Source: Methanosarcina sp. MSH10X1
Lineage (GTDB): Archaea > Halobacteriota > Methanosarcinia > Methanosarcinales > Methanosarcinaceae
DNA length: 64,000 nt
Direction of reading: 5' to 3'
Assembly (NCBI RefSeq): GCF_004099695.1
Contig: NZ_SCHL01000008.1
Span: 1-64,000 of the forward strand
Of this stretch, positions 36,928-47,319 are shown in pieces. How positions within the stretch are numbered: position 1 is the stretch's first letter; every line of letters begins with the position of its first letter. Position numbers and translations under genes: made by a program. The notes beneath the pieces are model-generated. The model saw nothing but the letters and a program-made list of their open reading frames with translations, did no database searches and had not been told where the DNA came from.

Positions 36928-38654
36928 AAGGTGAAATTTATCGTGTGGCTGGGCCTGTCGTCACCGCTATCGGCTTGAATGCAAAGATGTATGACCTTTG
37001 CAAAGTCGGTAACGAAGGGCTGATGGGCGAAGTCATCCAGATAGTAGGAGAGAAAACTATCATCCAGGTATATGAAGAGACAGGAGGCGTCAGACCAGGA
37101 GAACCCTGTGTCACTACAGGTATGTCTCTTGCCGTGGAGCTTGGTCCAGGTCTTCTTTCCAGTATTTATGACGGGGTTCAGAGGCCACTGCATGTCCTGC
37201 TTGAAAGGACTGGCGGTTTCATTGGCAGAGGTGTCACTGCAGACGGACTTGACCACCAGAAACTCTGGGACTTCAAACCTGTTGTCAAAAAAGGCGACCA
37301 CGTAAGTGGTGGAGAGGTTATCGGTGTTGTTCAGGAAACCGTGAACATTGAACACAAGATTATGGTGCCTCCTGACGTCTCCGGTACAGTTGCCGATATA
37401 AAAGGTGGAAACTTTACTGTTGTAGATACCATCTGTACCTTAACTGACGGGACAGAACTGCAAATGATGCAGAGATGGCCAGTCAGAAAACCAAGGCCGG
37501 TAAAGAGAAAACTTACTCCTGATAAGCCTCTGGTCACAGGGCAGAGAATCCTTGATGGGCTTTTCCCTGTCGCAAAGGGAGGAACTGCTGCAATTCCAGG
37601 ACCTTTCGGTTCGGGCAAGACTGTTACACAGCAGCAGCTTTCAAAGTGGAGTGACACCGAGATTGTGGTCTACATCGGCTGCGGTGAGCGCGGAAACGAG
37701 ATGGCAGATGTTCTGTGGGAGTTCCCGGAACTTGAAGACCCGCAGACTGGAAGGCCACTCATGGAGCGTACCATCCTTGTCGCTAATACTTCAAACATGC
37801 CTGTGGCTGCAAGAGAAGCATCCGTATATACAGGAATGACACTTGCGGAATACTTCCGTGATATGGGATATGACGTCTCCCTGATGGCAGACTCCACCTC
37901 AAGGTGGGCAGAAGCCATGAGAGAAATTTCTTCCCGTCTTGAAGAAATGCCTGGTGAAGAAGGTTACCCTGCTTATCTGTCTGCAAGGCTGGCAGAATTC
38001 TACGAGCGTGCCGGAGTTGCAGAGACTCTCTGTGGCGAGAAAGGTTCAATTACTGCTATCGGTGCAGTATCCCCTCCCGGCGGTGACTTCTCCGAGCCTG
38101 TCACTCAGAACACCCTGCGTATCGTGAAGGTATTCTGGGCTCTGGATGCAAAGCTGTCTCAGAGGCGTCACTTCCCGGCAATCAACTGGCTGAACAGTTA
38201 CAGCCTGTACAAGGAAGACCTTAATGACTGGTTTAATGCTAACGTGGCCCCCGACTATGTTTCTATGAGGGAAAAGGCAATGGATATGCTGCAAACAGAA
38301 TCCGAACTGCAGGAAATCGTGCAGCTTGTCGGTTCTGATGCTCTGCCGGAAGAACAGCAGCTCCTGCTTGAGATTACCCGTATGATAAGGGAAATCTTCC
38401 TGCAGCAGAATGCATTCCACCCAATAGATACCTACAGCCCGTTCGCAAAACAGTACCGGATCATGCAGGCCATTATGAAATGGGGAGACGCTGCAATGGA
38501 TGCCTTGAAATCAGGTGTACCTTCTTCGGAAATTGTCAAGATGGAATCAAAGGACGAGCTCCCCAAGGTAAAGTTCGAAGAGGACTTCGATGGTTCTTTG
38601 AATGCGGTCCTTGCAAAGATGGATAAGGAATTTGCAGCCCTGGGAGGTAAATAA
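36918..38654 (+). CDS. ahaA: A1Ao ATP synthase catalytic subunit A
   Basis: 578 residues of normal length. Order: N-terminal barrel (about 1-75), the A-type insertion domain (about 110-190), then the nucleotide-binding domain with P-loop GPFGSGKT at 228-235, the catalytic ERGNEM region, [15 protein letters not shown] and the C-terminal helical bundle. Starts with GTG 36918 inside ahaF. This subunit hydrolyses or makes ATP. Confidence 0.97.
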   Translation: MEVKGEIYRVAGPVVTAIGLNAKMYDLCKVGNEGLMGEVIQIVGEKTIIQVYEETGGVRPGEPCVTTGMSLAVELGPGLLSSIYDGVQRPLHVLLERTGGFIGRGVTADGLDHQKLWDFKPVVKKGDHVSGGEVIGVVQETVNIEHKIMVPPDVSGTVADIKGGNFTVVDTICTLTDGTELQMMQRWPVRKPRPVKRKLTPDKPLVTGQRILDGLFPVAKGGTAAIPGPFGSGKTVTQQQLSKWSDTEIVVYIGCGERGNEMADVLWEFPELEDPQTGRPLMERTILVANTSNMPVAAREASVYTGMTLAEYFRDMGYDVSLMADSTSRWAEAMREISSRLEEMPGEEGYPAYLSARLAEFYERAGVAETLCGEKGSITAIGAVSPPGGDFSEPVTQNTLRIVKVFWALDAKLSQRRHFPAINWLNSYSLYKEDLNDWFNANVAPDYVSMREKAMDMLQTESELQEIVQLVGSDALPEEQQLLLEITRMIREIFLQQNAFHPIDTYSPFAKQYRIMQAIMKWGDAAMDALKSGVPSSEIVKMESKDELPKVKFEEDFDGSLNAVLAKMDKEFAALGGK

Positions 38655-38656
38655 GC

Positions 38657-40039
38657 ATGGCAAAAGAATATAAGACAATCACTCAGATTGCAGGGCCTCT
38701 TATCTTTGTCGAGAAAACAGAGCCTGTAGGTTATAACGAAATCGTTAACATTAAAATGCCTGATGGAAATGTTCGTAGAGGTCAGGTGCTTGACTCCTCC
38801 GCCGACATTGTGGTTGTCCAGGTTTTCGAGGGTACTGGTGGGCTTGACAAGGACTGCGGTGTAATCTTCACCGGAGAAACCCTGAAGCTTCCCGCATCCA
38901 TTGACCTTCTCGGCAGGATCCTTTCCGGCTCAGGAGACCCAAGGGATGGCGGACCAAGGATTGTGCCCGACCAGTTGCTGGATATCAACGGAGCCGCAAT
39001 GAACCCGTACGCCAGGTTGCCTCCTAAAGACTTTATCCAGACAGGTATCTCCACAATCGACGGGACAAACACCCTGGTTCGCGGACAGAAATTGCCTATT
39101 TTCTCAGCATCAGGTCTCCCACACAATGAAATTGCCCTGCAGATCGCAAGGCAGGCTTCAGTGCCCGGTTCCGAATCCGCTTTCGCAGTGGTGTTCGCAG
39201 CAATGGGCATCACCAATGAAGAAGCCCAGTATTTCATGAGCGACTTTGAAAAGACAGGCGCTCTGGAAAGGGCAGTTGTGTTCCTGAACCTGGCAGACGA
39301 CCCTGCTGTCGAGCGTATAGTTACCCCGCGTATGGCTCTTACAGCAGCCGAGTATCTGGCATACGAGCATGGCATGCACGTTCTCGTCATCCTGACTGAC
39401 ATTACAAACTATGCAGAAGCCCTTCGTCAGATGGGTGCCGCCCGTAACGAAGTGCCTGGTCGCCGTGGATATCCTGGTTACATGTACACTGACCTTGCAA
39501 CTCTCTACGAGCGTGCAGGTATTGTCAAAGGTGCCAAGGGATCAGTTACTCAGATTCCGATTCTGTCAATGCCTGGTGACGATATTACCCACCCGATTCC
39601 TGACCTCTCAGGGTATATTACTGAAGGCCAGATCGTGGTTGCCAGAGAACTGCACAGAAAGGGTATTTACCCGCCAATTAATGTGCTGCCGTCCCTGTCA
39701 AGGCTGATGAACTCAGGTATTGGACCCGGCAAGACCAGGGAAGACCACAAGGCGGTTTCTGACCAGATGTATGCAGGTTATGCAGAAGGGCGTGACCTGA
39801 GAGGTCTCGTCGCAATCGTCGGTAAGGAAGCTCTGTCCGAAAGAGATACCAAGTTCCTAGAGTTCGCTGACCTTTTTGAGAACAAGTTTGTCCGTCAGGG
39901 CAGAAACGAGAACAGGACAATCGAGGATACTCTGGAAATTGGATGGCAGATTCTCACTCACCTTCCTGAAAACCAGTTGGGTAGAATTGACAACAAATAT
40001 ATCCAGAAATATCACCCGGCGCACAGAAAGAGTAAGTGA
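38657..40039 (+). CDS. ahaB: A1Ao ATP synthase regulatory subunit B
   Basis: 460 residues. Has the same fold as subunit A but a degenerate P-loop ([18 protein letters not shown]), as is normal for the non-catalytic B subunit, and [20 protein letters not shown]. Begins two bases after the ahaA stop with ribosome binding site GGAGG inside the ahaA end. Confidence 0.97.
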   Translation: MAKEYKTITQIAGPLIFVEKTEPVGYNEIVNIKMPDGNVRRGQVLDSSADIVVVQVFEGTGGLDKDCGVIFTGETLKLPASIDLLGRILSGSGDPRDGGPRIVPDQLLDINGAAMNPYARLPPKDFIQTGISTIDGTNTLVRGQKLPIFSASGLPHNEIALQIARQASVPGSESAFAVVFAAMGITNEEAQYFMSDFEKTGALERAVVFLNLADDPAVERIVTPRMALTAAEYLAYEHGMHVLVILTDITNYAEALRQMGAARNEVPGRRGYPGYMYTDLATLYERAGIVKGAKGSVTQIPILSMPGDDITHPIPDLSGYITEGQIVVARELHRKGIYPPINVLPSLSRLMNSGIGPGKTREDHKAVSDQMYAGYAEGRDLRGLVAIVGKEALSERDTKFLEFADLFENKFVRQGRNENRTIEDTLEIGWQILTHLPENQLGRIDNKYIQKYHPAHRKSK

Positions 40040-40044
40040 TTGCC

Positions 40045-40674
40045 ATGGCTCAGCAGGACGTAAAACCAACTCGGTCGGAATTAATTAACCTTAAGAAAAA
40101 GATCAAGCTATCTGAAAGCGGGCACAAGCTCCTGAAGATGAAGAGAGATGGTCTTATCCTTGAGTTCTTCAAGATCCTTAACGAAGCAAGGAACGTCAGA
40201 ACCGAGCTGGACGCTGCCTTTGCAAAAAGTACAGAGAAAATCAATTTAGCCTCTGCTGTAAATGGAATGGTTGCAGTCAGGTCAACCGCCTTTACAGCAA
40301 AGGAGTCTCCTGAAATCCAGCTTTCAGGGCATAATATTATGGGTGTTGTGGTGCCAAAGATCAGCTCTACTGGAGTTCGCAAATCCCTCTACGAAAGGGG
40401 CTACGGTATTATCGGGACAAACTCGTATATCGATGAGACTGCTGATGCCTATGAGGACCTTGTAGAAAAGATCATTACCGCTGCAGAGCTGGAAACAACA
40501 ATGAAAAGGCTCCTCGATGAAATCGAGAAGACCAAGAGGCGTGTAAACGCTCTCGAGTTCAAAGTCATTCCCGAACTCATTGCGACCATGAAGTTCATCC
40601 GTTTTGCCCTTGAAGAGATGGAAAGGGAAAACACCTTCAGGCTGAAGAGAGTTAAGGCAAGAATGAGAGATTAA
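40045..40674 (+). CDS. ahaD: A1Ao ATP synthase subunit D (central rotor)
   Basis: 209 residues with the two long helices of the rotor subunit at the ends (PTRSELINLKKKIKLSESGH and KVIPELIATMKFIRFALEEM). The frame is open to GTG 40036, which would overlap ahaB, but ATG 40045 matches homologues. Confidence 0.94.
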   Translation: MAQQDVKPTRSELINLKKKIKLSESGHKLLKMKRDGLILEFFKILNEARNVRTELDAAFAKSTEKINLASAVNGMVAVRSTAFTAKESPEIQLSGHNIMGVVVPKISSTGVRKSLYERGYGIIGTNSYIDETADAYEDLVEKIITAAELETTMKRLLDEIEKTKRRVNALEFKVIPELIATMKFIRFALEEMERENTFRLKRVKARMRD

Positions 40675-40687
40675 ACTTGATTTGAAC

Positions 40688-40855
40688 ATGGCAGCGTGTG
40701 ACGACCGACCGAATCTGGTTGAAAGAGCAATACTTAAGTTAGGTGAACCCAAAAACCAGGCCCGCCTGTTGCAGGTGGCCTGGAGGATTTCCCTTTTAAT
40801 GATGATCCTGGGGTTCATTATTATTATAAGGACAATTTATCCGGAGTTTATGTGA
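40688..40855 (+). CDS. ahaG: A1Ao ATP synthase subunit G (small membrane protein)
   Basis: 55 residues starting MAACDDRPNLVERAILKLGE and ending with a membrane helix (ISLLMMILGFIIIIRTIY). It ends the operon, as in other Methanosarcina aha operons where ahaG is the last small gene. It begins 13 bases after ahaD. Too short for standard gene callers but the position and hydrophobic C terminus support it. Function is not established. Confidence 0.8.
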   Translation: MAACDDRPNLVERAILKLGEPKNQARLLQVAWRISLLMMILGFIIIIRTIYPEFM

Positions 40856-41110
40856 ACTGAATTTCAGGATGTTTTTTATCCTGAAAACAGTCACAAACTT
40901 TTGTTTTTATTTGAAATTATCTAATTTGGCACGTAATTTTTATAACCGTTTTACGAATTCTACCTGTTACCCTGCTGTTATTTTACTGAGACTCATATCT
41001 CTCCGGTGCCTGCAATCCATGGTTCAAATTTTAATCCATCAGTAGTATTGCTTGACGTTTTTAATTACTTAGAAAGCTATTTTAACGACAAACAGCTATC
41101 TTTATTTTAT

Positions 41111-43414
41111 ATGAAAAACGAAGCAAGGCTTCTACATATTACCGGTACAGTGCAGGGTGTGGGTTTTCGTCCCTTTATATATCAGCTTGCAAAAGCTAAT
41201 GGGCTTTTCGGATACGTGAAAAATCTGGGAAATTATGTAGAGATCCTTATAGAAGGAAATCAGGAAAGCCTTGATAATTTTCTTAGAGAACTTCCGGAGA
41301 AGAAACCTCCCCTTGCTAAAGTTACGGAAATCAAAACAAAAAATGTCCCCTTTTCGGGGTATTCTGAATTTATTATCGTACCCAGCGAATCAGGGATTTT
41401 TGAAAATTCCATAATCCCTCCTGATACGGCTATTTGCGAACAGTGCAGGTCTGAAATTTTTGATCCTTCTTCCAGATACTACCGTTATCCCTTTACAGTC
41501 TGCACGAACTGCGGGCCTCGATATACGACAGTCCGAACCCTTCCTTATGACCGGGAGAATACCACGATGGCAGATTTTCCCCTCTGTCCGGAGTGTCAAA
41601 AGGAATATACTGACCCTCTTAATCGTAGGTACCATGCCCAACCTGTCTGCTGCCCAAAGTGCGGACCAGATATCTGGCTTTCGGACGCCGAAGGAAATGT
41701 ACTGGCAAAAGGCTATAAAGCAATTACATCTGCCTCGGATTTCCTTCAGAGGGGCTCGATTCTTGCTATAAAAGGATTCGGGGGTTTCCATATTGCCTGC
41801 AATGCGCGAAAGGAGGAGCCTGTAGACGAGCTCCGAAGGCGGTTAAAACGCCCTGAACAGCCTTTTGCAGTTATGGCAAAGAATGCTGCAGTTGTTGAAA
41901 CTTTTGCAGACGTTGAGGGCGCAGGTAAGGAATATCTGACATCCTACCGCCGCCCTATTACCGTGCTTCCCATGTCAGAGGAATTCAACCTGGCAGAATC
42001 GGTTTCTCCTAGTCTGCATAACATAGGAATCATGCTCCCCTATACAGGCACGCAGAACCTGCTTTTTGACTGTATACCCGATGCTGTATACGTCATGACC
42101 TCGGCAAACCTCCCAGGAAGGCCCATGGTTGTCGAAAATAAAGAGTCACTTGAAAAACTTAAAGGAATTGCCGATTTTTACCTGCTGCACAACAGGGTTA
42201 TTGCAAACAGGAATGATGATACGGTTATCCGGATTGTGAATGGACAGGCTGCCTTTATCCGGCGCTCACGCGGTTTTGTCCCTGAACCAATAGAACTGCC
42301 TTTCGAGGTCGAAGCTTCTATAGGGGTGGGGGCTGAAATGAATTCCACGGTTACTGTAGCAAAAGGGAAGCTTGCCTATATCTCTCAGTACATAGGCAAT
42401 ACCAGTCATGTGGAAACCTTCAAATATCACTCCGAGGTTGTCAGGCACCTTATCCAGCTTACCGGAATCGACCCCCTTCGCTGGGGCTGTGACCTTCATC
42501 CCGCGTTTAACACAACCCGTTTTGCACTGAGGATGGGAGGGGAGAATACACTTAAAATTCAGCACCATCATGCCCACATGCTGGCACTGATGGCTGATAA
42601 CTCCCTGCCCCTCGATTCCCGGATTCTCGGAATAGCCCTGGATGGTGTCGGATACGGAAGTGACGGTACAGTCTGGGGAGGGGAACTCTTTGAATCCTCT
42701 TACCTGGAACACAAGCGCATTGGACACCTGCTTCCTCAGCCAATGCCAGGGGGAGACCTTGCAGCGAGGGTACCTTCAAGAATGGTTCTGGGTATCCTTT
42801 TTGAAAGGCTCGGGAGAGCAGAACTGGAAAAACTTCCTCTTATCTTCCCGCAAGGTACCATGGAATTTTCAACTGTAATGAAACAGCTCGAGGCAGGAAT
42901 AAATATTGTCCAAAGTAGCAGTACAGGTAGAGTGCTTGATGCAGCTGCTGCAATGCTTGGAGTTTGCAAAATAAGAACCTATGATGGAGAGCCAGCAATG
43001 AAGCTTGAATCTGCTGCAAGGAAGAGTACCCATACCGTTGATCTTCCCGTGATCATTAAGAAAGACATGAATTCAGGACTTCCCGTACTTGACACTACTG
43101 AGCTTCTTATGGGCGTATATGATCTTTCCGGAAAGTACTCCTCTTCTGATCTTGCTTTTGCGGTTGAAGAAAGTCTTGCGAAGGGAGTTTCAGAACTCGC
43201 CGCATCTCTGGCTGCAAAAAGGGGGCTCGAAAAAATAGGCTTGAGTGGAGGGGTTGCCTATAATGATCACATTACCTCGTGCATTGCAGAAACTGTTAGA
43301 GAAGCAGGTTTTGAATTTCTGGCCCATTGCCAGGTTCCATGTGGAGACGGATGTATTTCCTTCGGTCAGGCTCTTGCGGCAGGGTTAAGTATAAAACCCG
43401 AGAAAAAATTCTGA
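41111..43414 (+). CDS. hypF: hydrogenase maturation carbamoyltransferase HypF
   Basis: 767 residues. Order: acylphosphatase domain (GTVQGVGFRPF at about 13-23), two zinc-finger units (CEQC...CTNC and CPEC...CPKC at about 105-190), a YrdC-like adenylation domain (FGGFHIACNA) and a Kae1-like C-terminal domain with HHHAHMLALMAD. HypF makes the carbamoyl-AMP that gives the CN ligands of [NiFe] hydrogenase. The frame is open to 41006, but the domain starts just after ATG 41111, so that start is used; no ribosome binding site is visible. No other hyp gene is adjacent. Presence implies [NiFe] hydrogenases elsewhere. Confidence 0.94.
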   Translation: MKNEARLLHITGTVQGVGFRPFIYQLAKANGLFGYVKNLGNYVEILIEGNQESLDNFLRELPEKKPPLAKVTEIKTKNVPFSGYSEFIIVPSESGIFENSIIPPDTAICEQCRSEIFDPSSRYYRYPFTVCTNCGPRYTTVRTLPYDRENTTMADFPLCPECQKEYTDPLNRRYHAQPVCCPKCGPDIWLSDAEGNVLAKGYKAITSASDFLQRGSILAIKGFGGFHIACNARKEEPVDELRRRLKRPEQPFAVMAKNAAVVETFADVEGAGKEYLTSYRRPITVLPMSEEFNLAESVSPSLHNIGIMLPYTGTQNLLFDCIPDAVYVMTSANLPGRPMVVENKESLEKLKGIADFYLLHNRVIANRNDDTVIRIVNGQAAFIRRSRGFVPEPIELPFEVEASIGVGAEMNSTVTVAKGKLAYISQYIGNTSHVETFKYHSEVVRHLIQLTGIDPLRWGCDLHPAFNTTRFALRMGGENTLKIQHHHAHMLALMADNSLPLDSRILGIALDGVGYGSDGTVWGGELFESSYLEHKRIGHLLPQPMPGGDLAARVPSRMVLGILFERLGRAELEKLPLIFPQGTMEFSTVMKQLEAGINIVQSSSTGRVLDAAAAMLGVCKIRTYDGEPAMKLESAARKSTHTVDLPVIIKKDMNSGLPVLDTTELLMGVYDLSGKYSSSDLAFAVEESLAKGVSELAASLAAKRGLEKIGLSGGVAYNDHITSCIAETVREAGFEFLAHCQVPCGDGCISFGQALAAGLSIKPEKKF

Positions 43415-43634
43415 AAGAATCTTCCGATCGGCTGGTCTGCGATTTCTTAATAAGAAGGTTTAATTTTATTCAGGGAGTCCCGGATTTGGGACCTTTCCAG
43501 CATTCCTATTCTAATTTCTATCTTTTTTAGCGGGGTTTGAGTGCAGGTATTCTCATTGTACTGAAATTTGGTCAGAAAGACTGAAATACAAAATTAAATA
43601 AATGATCCATGCTTAGATAGAAAAGGGAGCATAA

Positions 43635-44090
43635 ATGGGGCTAGGTAGTGTACGCATTAGAGTTGTCACAAGCAGGGACGAAATTTCCGGCCTGGAAGCA
43701 GAGGAGAGGGCAGTACACCTTGCTTTCAGACCATCAGACCGGGATCTTTTCAGTCTGGTCAAGGCATGTCCCGGCATAGAACTACTTCAACTTCCCGCAT
43801 CTTCCTATGAAGGACTTTCAAAATTTATCAAGATGTACCTTGCTTCTTCAGGGATCCACCTTGTAAAGGGAGATGTCAGCGGGCACTGGCATGATCTTAA
43901 CAATTATTTTGTAATACCAGCTTATGTGCTTGAAAAAATAAAAGAATTGAAAGTCCAGGGACGAACTGAGGATGAAATTATAGGGGAGATCATAAATATA
44001 AGAAAAATTAGCCCTGACATGATTCTTCATCTGCTTCACAGTTCTTTCCTGGTACCAGGCCCTGAGCGGCCACGAATGAATAAAGTTTAA
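43635..44090 (+). CDS. DUF1699 family protein, paralogue 1
   Basis: 151 residues: VRIRVVTSRDEI, EERAVHLAFRPSDRDLFSLV, CPGIELLQLP, YLASSGIHLVKGDVSGHWHD and YFVIPAYVLEKIKELKVQGR. The family is found in Methanosarcinales and has unknown function. GGGAG precedes ATG 43635. A paralogue lies 3.3 kb away with the same motifs, and a coiled-coil gene lies between. Confidence 0.85.
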   Translation: MGLGSVRIRVVTSRDEISGLEAEERAVHLAFRPSDRDLFSLVKACPGIELLQLPASSYEGLSKFIKMYLASSGIHLVKGDVSGHWHDLNNYFVIPAYVLEKIKELKVQGRTEDEIIGEIINIRKISPDMILHLLHSSFLVPGPERPRMNKV

Positions 44091-44121
44091 ATAAAAGGTT
44101 TTTGCTCTAACTTCCAGCGGC

Positions 44122-45375
44122 TTACAGGCGTTTCCACCATTTTCTTGAGGCTTTCTGTTCTTCTATCTGCTTTAGCCCTTCGGATGCGAGTTTCTGTTGC
44201 ATTCTATATTTTCGGTTTTCCTCGCTAATCTTCGAAAACGCTTCTTCTTTACTTGCAAGGGTTCCTTTTAATTGCTTTATAAATTCTTCCCTTTCTCTAA
44301 GCTGGACTGCCAGCTTTTCTTCTCCTTCATAACCTGAAAGCTGCTTCTCAAGTTTTTTCAATTTCTCTTCAGCTGTGGCAAGCATAGCTTCCATAGTGTT
44401 TATTTTCCTTTCTTTCACGGAAAGCTTCTCTTCAATTTTCCTCATCTCCCCTGCCTTTGCAATGACCTCCTCAGCCAGGGTCTTAAGGTCTTTATCTTTT
44501 ATGGATATATTTTTCCCAAGGTCTTCTATTTCTTTTTCCTTTGCCGAGAGCTTCTCATCAAGGGCGTTTATTTTTTCGGTTTTCTCACGGAGTTCCTCAG
44601 TAAGGCTTTCGATCTTTTCTTCTTTTTCTATAAGGCTGGACTCAAGGTTTATGGCTTCCTCACTCTTATCCGTAAGTTTTTCCTGAAGGGCTCGCAATTC
44701 CAAATCTCTCTCCAGGAGAAGTTTTTCATGCCTTTCAAGCTCTTCTCTTAACCTGCCCAGTTCTTCATCTCTGGTTGCAGCCTGTTCGTCAAGGGCTTTT
44801 ATTTTCCGGATTTTTTCTTCAAGCTCCTCTTCCAGGTTTTCCAATTCAAGCTGCCTGCTGTCAGGCTGGAAACAAAGGGAATTTACTCCTGAACCATCTC
44901 TATTCTCTTCTGCACTAAAAGCCGGAGAAACTTCATTTTCACTATGAGAAACCTGCAACTCTTTTTCGTTGGAGAGGAGACTGATATGCCCTCGTGTGTT
45001 TTCACAGACCCCTGCCCAGGCAAGGATGGAAGCTATAGAGTTTACTCTCTTAAATACGGTATCGCCTATCCTGCACCCGTAGACCTTGCTGGCAATGTGA
45101 CCTTCCAGGGTATCCAGGCCAAGGTTAGAATCTCCCAATCTCGAATTTGTCGCGTTTCCTTTCTTTGTCTTCCCTCCATTTTCTCTTATGCAGTTAATGG
45201 CTTCGGAAAAGATCTCCCAGGGAAGAAATGGCTGGGTTTTAAGGTTGTCAACATAGACCCCATCCGTTTCTGATCGAGCTTCAAAAAAATGCTTCCCGCT
45301 CATCAGCGGAATCTTTGCCGGATTTCCTTTCTTATCAAACTGGTTCTTTATTTTTGAGATAACAGGATCTTCCAT
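44122..45375 (-). CDS. coiled-coil protein with unknown N-terminal domain
   Basis: 417 residues. The first ~145 form a globular domain that I do not recognise (contains GVYVDNLKTQPFLPWEIFSE and GHIASKVYGCRIGDTVFKRV). From about 180 to 400 it is a continuous Glu/Lys/Leu coiled coil with repeating ALEEKLxxKEKEI-type units. The basic end is RKWWKRL. GAGG lies about eight bases before the start ATG 45375. The long coiled coil suggests a structural or scaffolding role; no transmembrane segment. Confidence 0.7.
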   Translation of the reverse strand: MEDPVISKIKNQFDKKGNPAKIPLMSGKHFFEARSETDGVYVDNLKTQPFLPWEIFSEAINCIRENGGKTKKGNATNSRLGDSNLGLDTLEGHIASKVYGCRIGDTVFKRVNSIASILAWAGVCENTRGHISLLSNEKELQVSHSENEVSPAFSAEENRDGSGVNSLCFQPDSRQLELENLEEELEEKIRKIKALDEQAATRDEELGRLREELERHEKLLLERDLELRALQEKLTDKSEEAINLESSLIEKEEKIESLTEELREKTEKINALDEKLSAKEKEIEDLGKNISIKDKDLKTLAEEVIAKAGEMRKIEEKLSVKERKINTMEAMLATAEEKLKKLEKQLSGYEGEEKLAVQLREREEFIKQLKGTLASKEEAFSKISEENRKYRMQQKLASEGLKQIEEQKASRKWWKRL

Positions 45376-46047
45376 GCACGAGCCTCTTCAAAGTAATATC
45401 TGAAGTATAATTAACATGACATTTTATAAAAGTTGTGTGATTTTCCGGGCATTTTTTAGTTAATTGCCCGTGTTTCCAGGGAGAATAACCCTGGTTTCCT
45501 CCTGAAAGGAATTTCACTCAGTCTGGAGGCTGGCGGGGAGATATGTAGGAATTATAAGTAATTTTCTGGGTAATGAGCCGAATCCGGAGGTTTGATTTTC
45601 CCGATAAACCTGTAAATACCATAGCAGGCACTCGATTATTTACAGCCCTGAATCTTCCATTGAATATTTCCCTGCCGGGAAAATAAATACTGCTGACCCG
45701 ATAAATCCTGCTGGTACAAAATTAAAAGTCAGGGTTTTGTAGAAATATCGGCTCTGTAGAAATCCTCTGAAATAATAAATCTTAACAAATTAAAACTGAA
45801 TTGCCTTATTCAATTTTGCTGAAGAACTTTAAGTCTATTAATGACGATTAAGTAGGTTTTCTACAGAGCCAAAAAAATCACAGTTCTGGATTCAAAATTA
45901 TAGCAGCCTCCAGAGATAAGTAATTATGCTGTAATTTTGGGGAATTCAATGTAATTTTGGGAATCTTGAAGAAGCACTCTATTCCAAAAAGCAGGTAGAT
46001 GTCCTGTAACTGTGATTCTAAAATACAGGTTTGAGGGGGTAACTGAC
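45376..46047. other. intergenic region holding a MITE-like element
   Basis: No gene. It contains the inverted-repeat element at 45750-45870. Confidence 0.5.
45750..45870. mobile_element. MITE-like element with 13-bp terminal inverted repeats
   Basis: GGCTCTGTAGAAA (45750-45762) and its exact complement TTTCTACAGAGCC (45858-45870) bound a 121-base AT-rich stretch without coding capacity. Similarity extends a few bases inward (CCT). No clear target duplication is seen. This is the pattern of a miniature element mobilised by a transposase elsewhere. Confidence 0.7.
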
Positions 46048-46290
46048 TTGGAAGAAGAAATAAAAGCTCAGATAATAAACGCTCAGATGGAAAAAAGTAA
46101 ACGTATAAGTGAAGGAATGAAAGCTCAGATAGGGACCCGTAGAAAAAGGGGATCTAATTCTGGAGACGACTCTCAGGGTAGAGGAATTATGTCCAGGTCC
46201 TACTATCTGGACGTTATTTTCATTCAGATAGTGCTTTTGCTGCTGCTATATGGCGTCTGTGTGTTTGTAGTACCCACGTTGCCGGCCTGA
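46048..46290 (+). CDS. small protein with one C-terminal membrane helix
   Basis: 80 residues, tail-anchored: a charged N-terminal half (EEEIKAQIINAQMEKSKRIS, TRRKRGSNSGD) and a membrane segment IFIQIVLLLLLYGVCVFVVP at the C terminus. The frame is open to GTG 46012, but GAGGGGG at 46032-46038 points to TTG 46048 as the start. Function not recognised. Confidence 0.55.
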   Translation: MEEEIKAQIINAQMEKSKRISEGMKAQIGTRRKRGSNSGDDSQGRGIMSRSYYLDVIFIQIVLLLLLYGVCVFVVPTLPA

Positions 46291-46492
46291 ATGTCTGTAT
46301 TTTGTCTCTGGTGTAGGCTTAAATCTTTTCGGTGGAGTGAATCTCCTTCTACCGAAAATTTCCATATTTCATGCAGACCTTTTGTTCTGTTTCCTCTTTT
46401 TTAAGACAGTAATTTTGATTTATAGCCGATTTTAAAATATCAGTTAATTTTAAACACAAGTTAGAGCTTTAAACATAATTAGTTTTAAAATT

Positions 46493-46618
46493 TTAATCAA
46501 TTCTGAAATGTTAGTCACTTTTAAAATGTTAATCACTTTTAAAATGTTGGTTAATTTTAAAATGCTTGTCAATTCTGAAATATTAGTCAATTTTAAAATG
46601 TTAGTTGACTTTAAAAAA
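46493..46618. repeat. 18-bp tandem repeat, seven units
   Basis: Seven adjacent units of consensus TTAGTCAATTTTAAAATG (46493-46618), some with TCTGAAAT in place of TTTAAAAT. A partial unit precedes it. It lies in the 620-base gap between the small membrane protein and a DUF1699 gene; no gene covers it. Confidence 0.92.
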
Positions 46619-46911
46619 TTTGATACTGCCCTGACCTGGAGAAAAGTAGATCATGTTTAACAAAAATTCTTTTTTTTGCTGGTTTCATAATGAAAGCTTC
46701 CTGCAAAATATTCCCAAATATTTCTTTAAGTTTTGTTAAAAATACTGTTCTACATATTGATTTTTATTCTCTAGATAGAAATTCTGTAACATTAAATTTG
46801 AAAACGCTAATAAAAATTCTTTTTAAATGATTCCGGTAATTATAGAAAAATATTTAATGAAGAATTTTTTACTATCATGTGAAAAAAATAAATAGATATG
46901 GAGGACAAACT

Positions 46912-47319
46912 TTGAAAATAAGGGTTGTGAGTTCAAGAGAAGAAATCTTTACACTGAATCCAAATGAGAGAATAGTGCATCTGGCCTTCAGGCCTTCAAA
47001 CAAGGATATTTTCTCACTGGTTGAGAACTGTCCTAAAATTGAGGTCATACAGCTTCCTAAATCTTACAGGCGCACAGTCTCGAAATCCATAGAAATGTTC
47101 CTTGAAATGCAGAGAATCCAGCTTATCGAAGGCGATGTTTGGGGCCACAGGAAGGATATAAACGAGTACTACCGTATTCCTTCATCAATCATTGAAGAGA
47201 TAAAGGAACTCAAAACTGAAGGTAAATCCACTGAGGCTATTGAGGAAAAGGTCTCAAGGGAAAGCAAACTTAACCCTGAGATGGTTGCTTACATCCTTAG
47301 AAAGGATGTTATTGCCTGA
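46912..47319 (+). CDS. DUF1699 family protein, paralogue 2
   Basis: 135 residues: KIRVVSSREEI, NERIVHLAFRPSNKDIFSLV, CPKIEVIQLP, IQLIEGDVWGHRKDINEYYR. Strongly similar to the gene at 43635. GGAGG at 46900-46904 is 7 bases before TTG 46912, so TTG is the start although the frame is open to GTG 46879. It is downstream of the 18-bp repeat. Confidence 0.85.
   Translation: MKIRVVSSREEIFTLNPNERIVHLAFRPSNKDIFSLVENCPKIEVIQLPKSYRRTVSKSIEMFLEMQRIQLIEGDVWGHRKDINEYYRIPSSIIEEIKELKTEGKSTEAIEEKVSRESKLNPEMVAYILRKDVIA

Noticed and set aside
46493-46618. 18-bp tandem repeat as a CRISPR array
   Set aside because: No spacers, variable units and no cas genes nearby.
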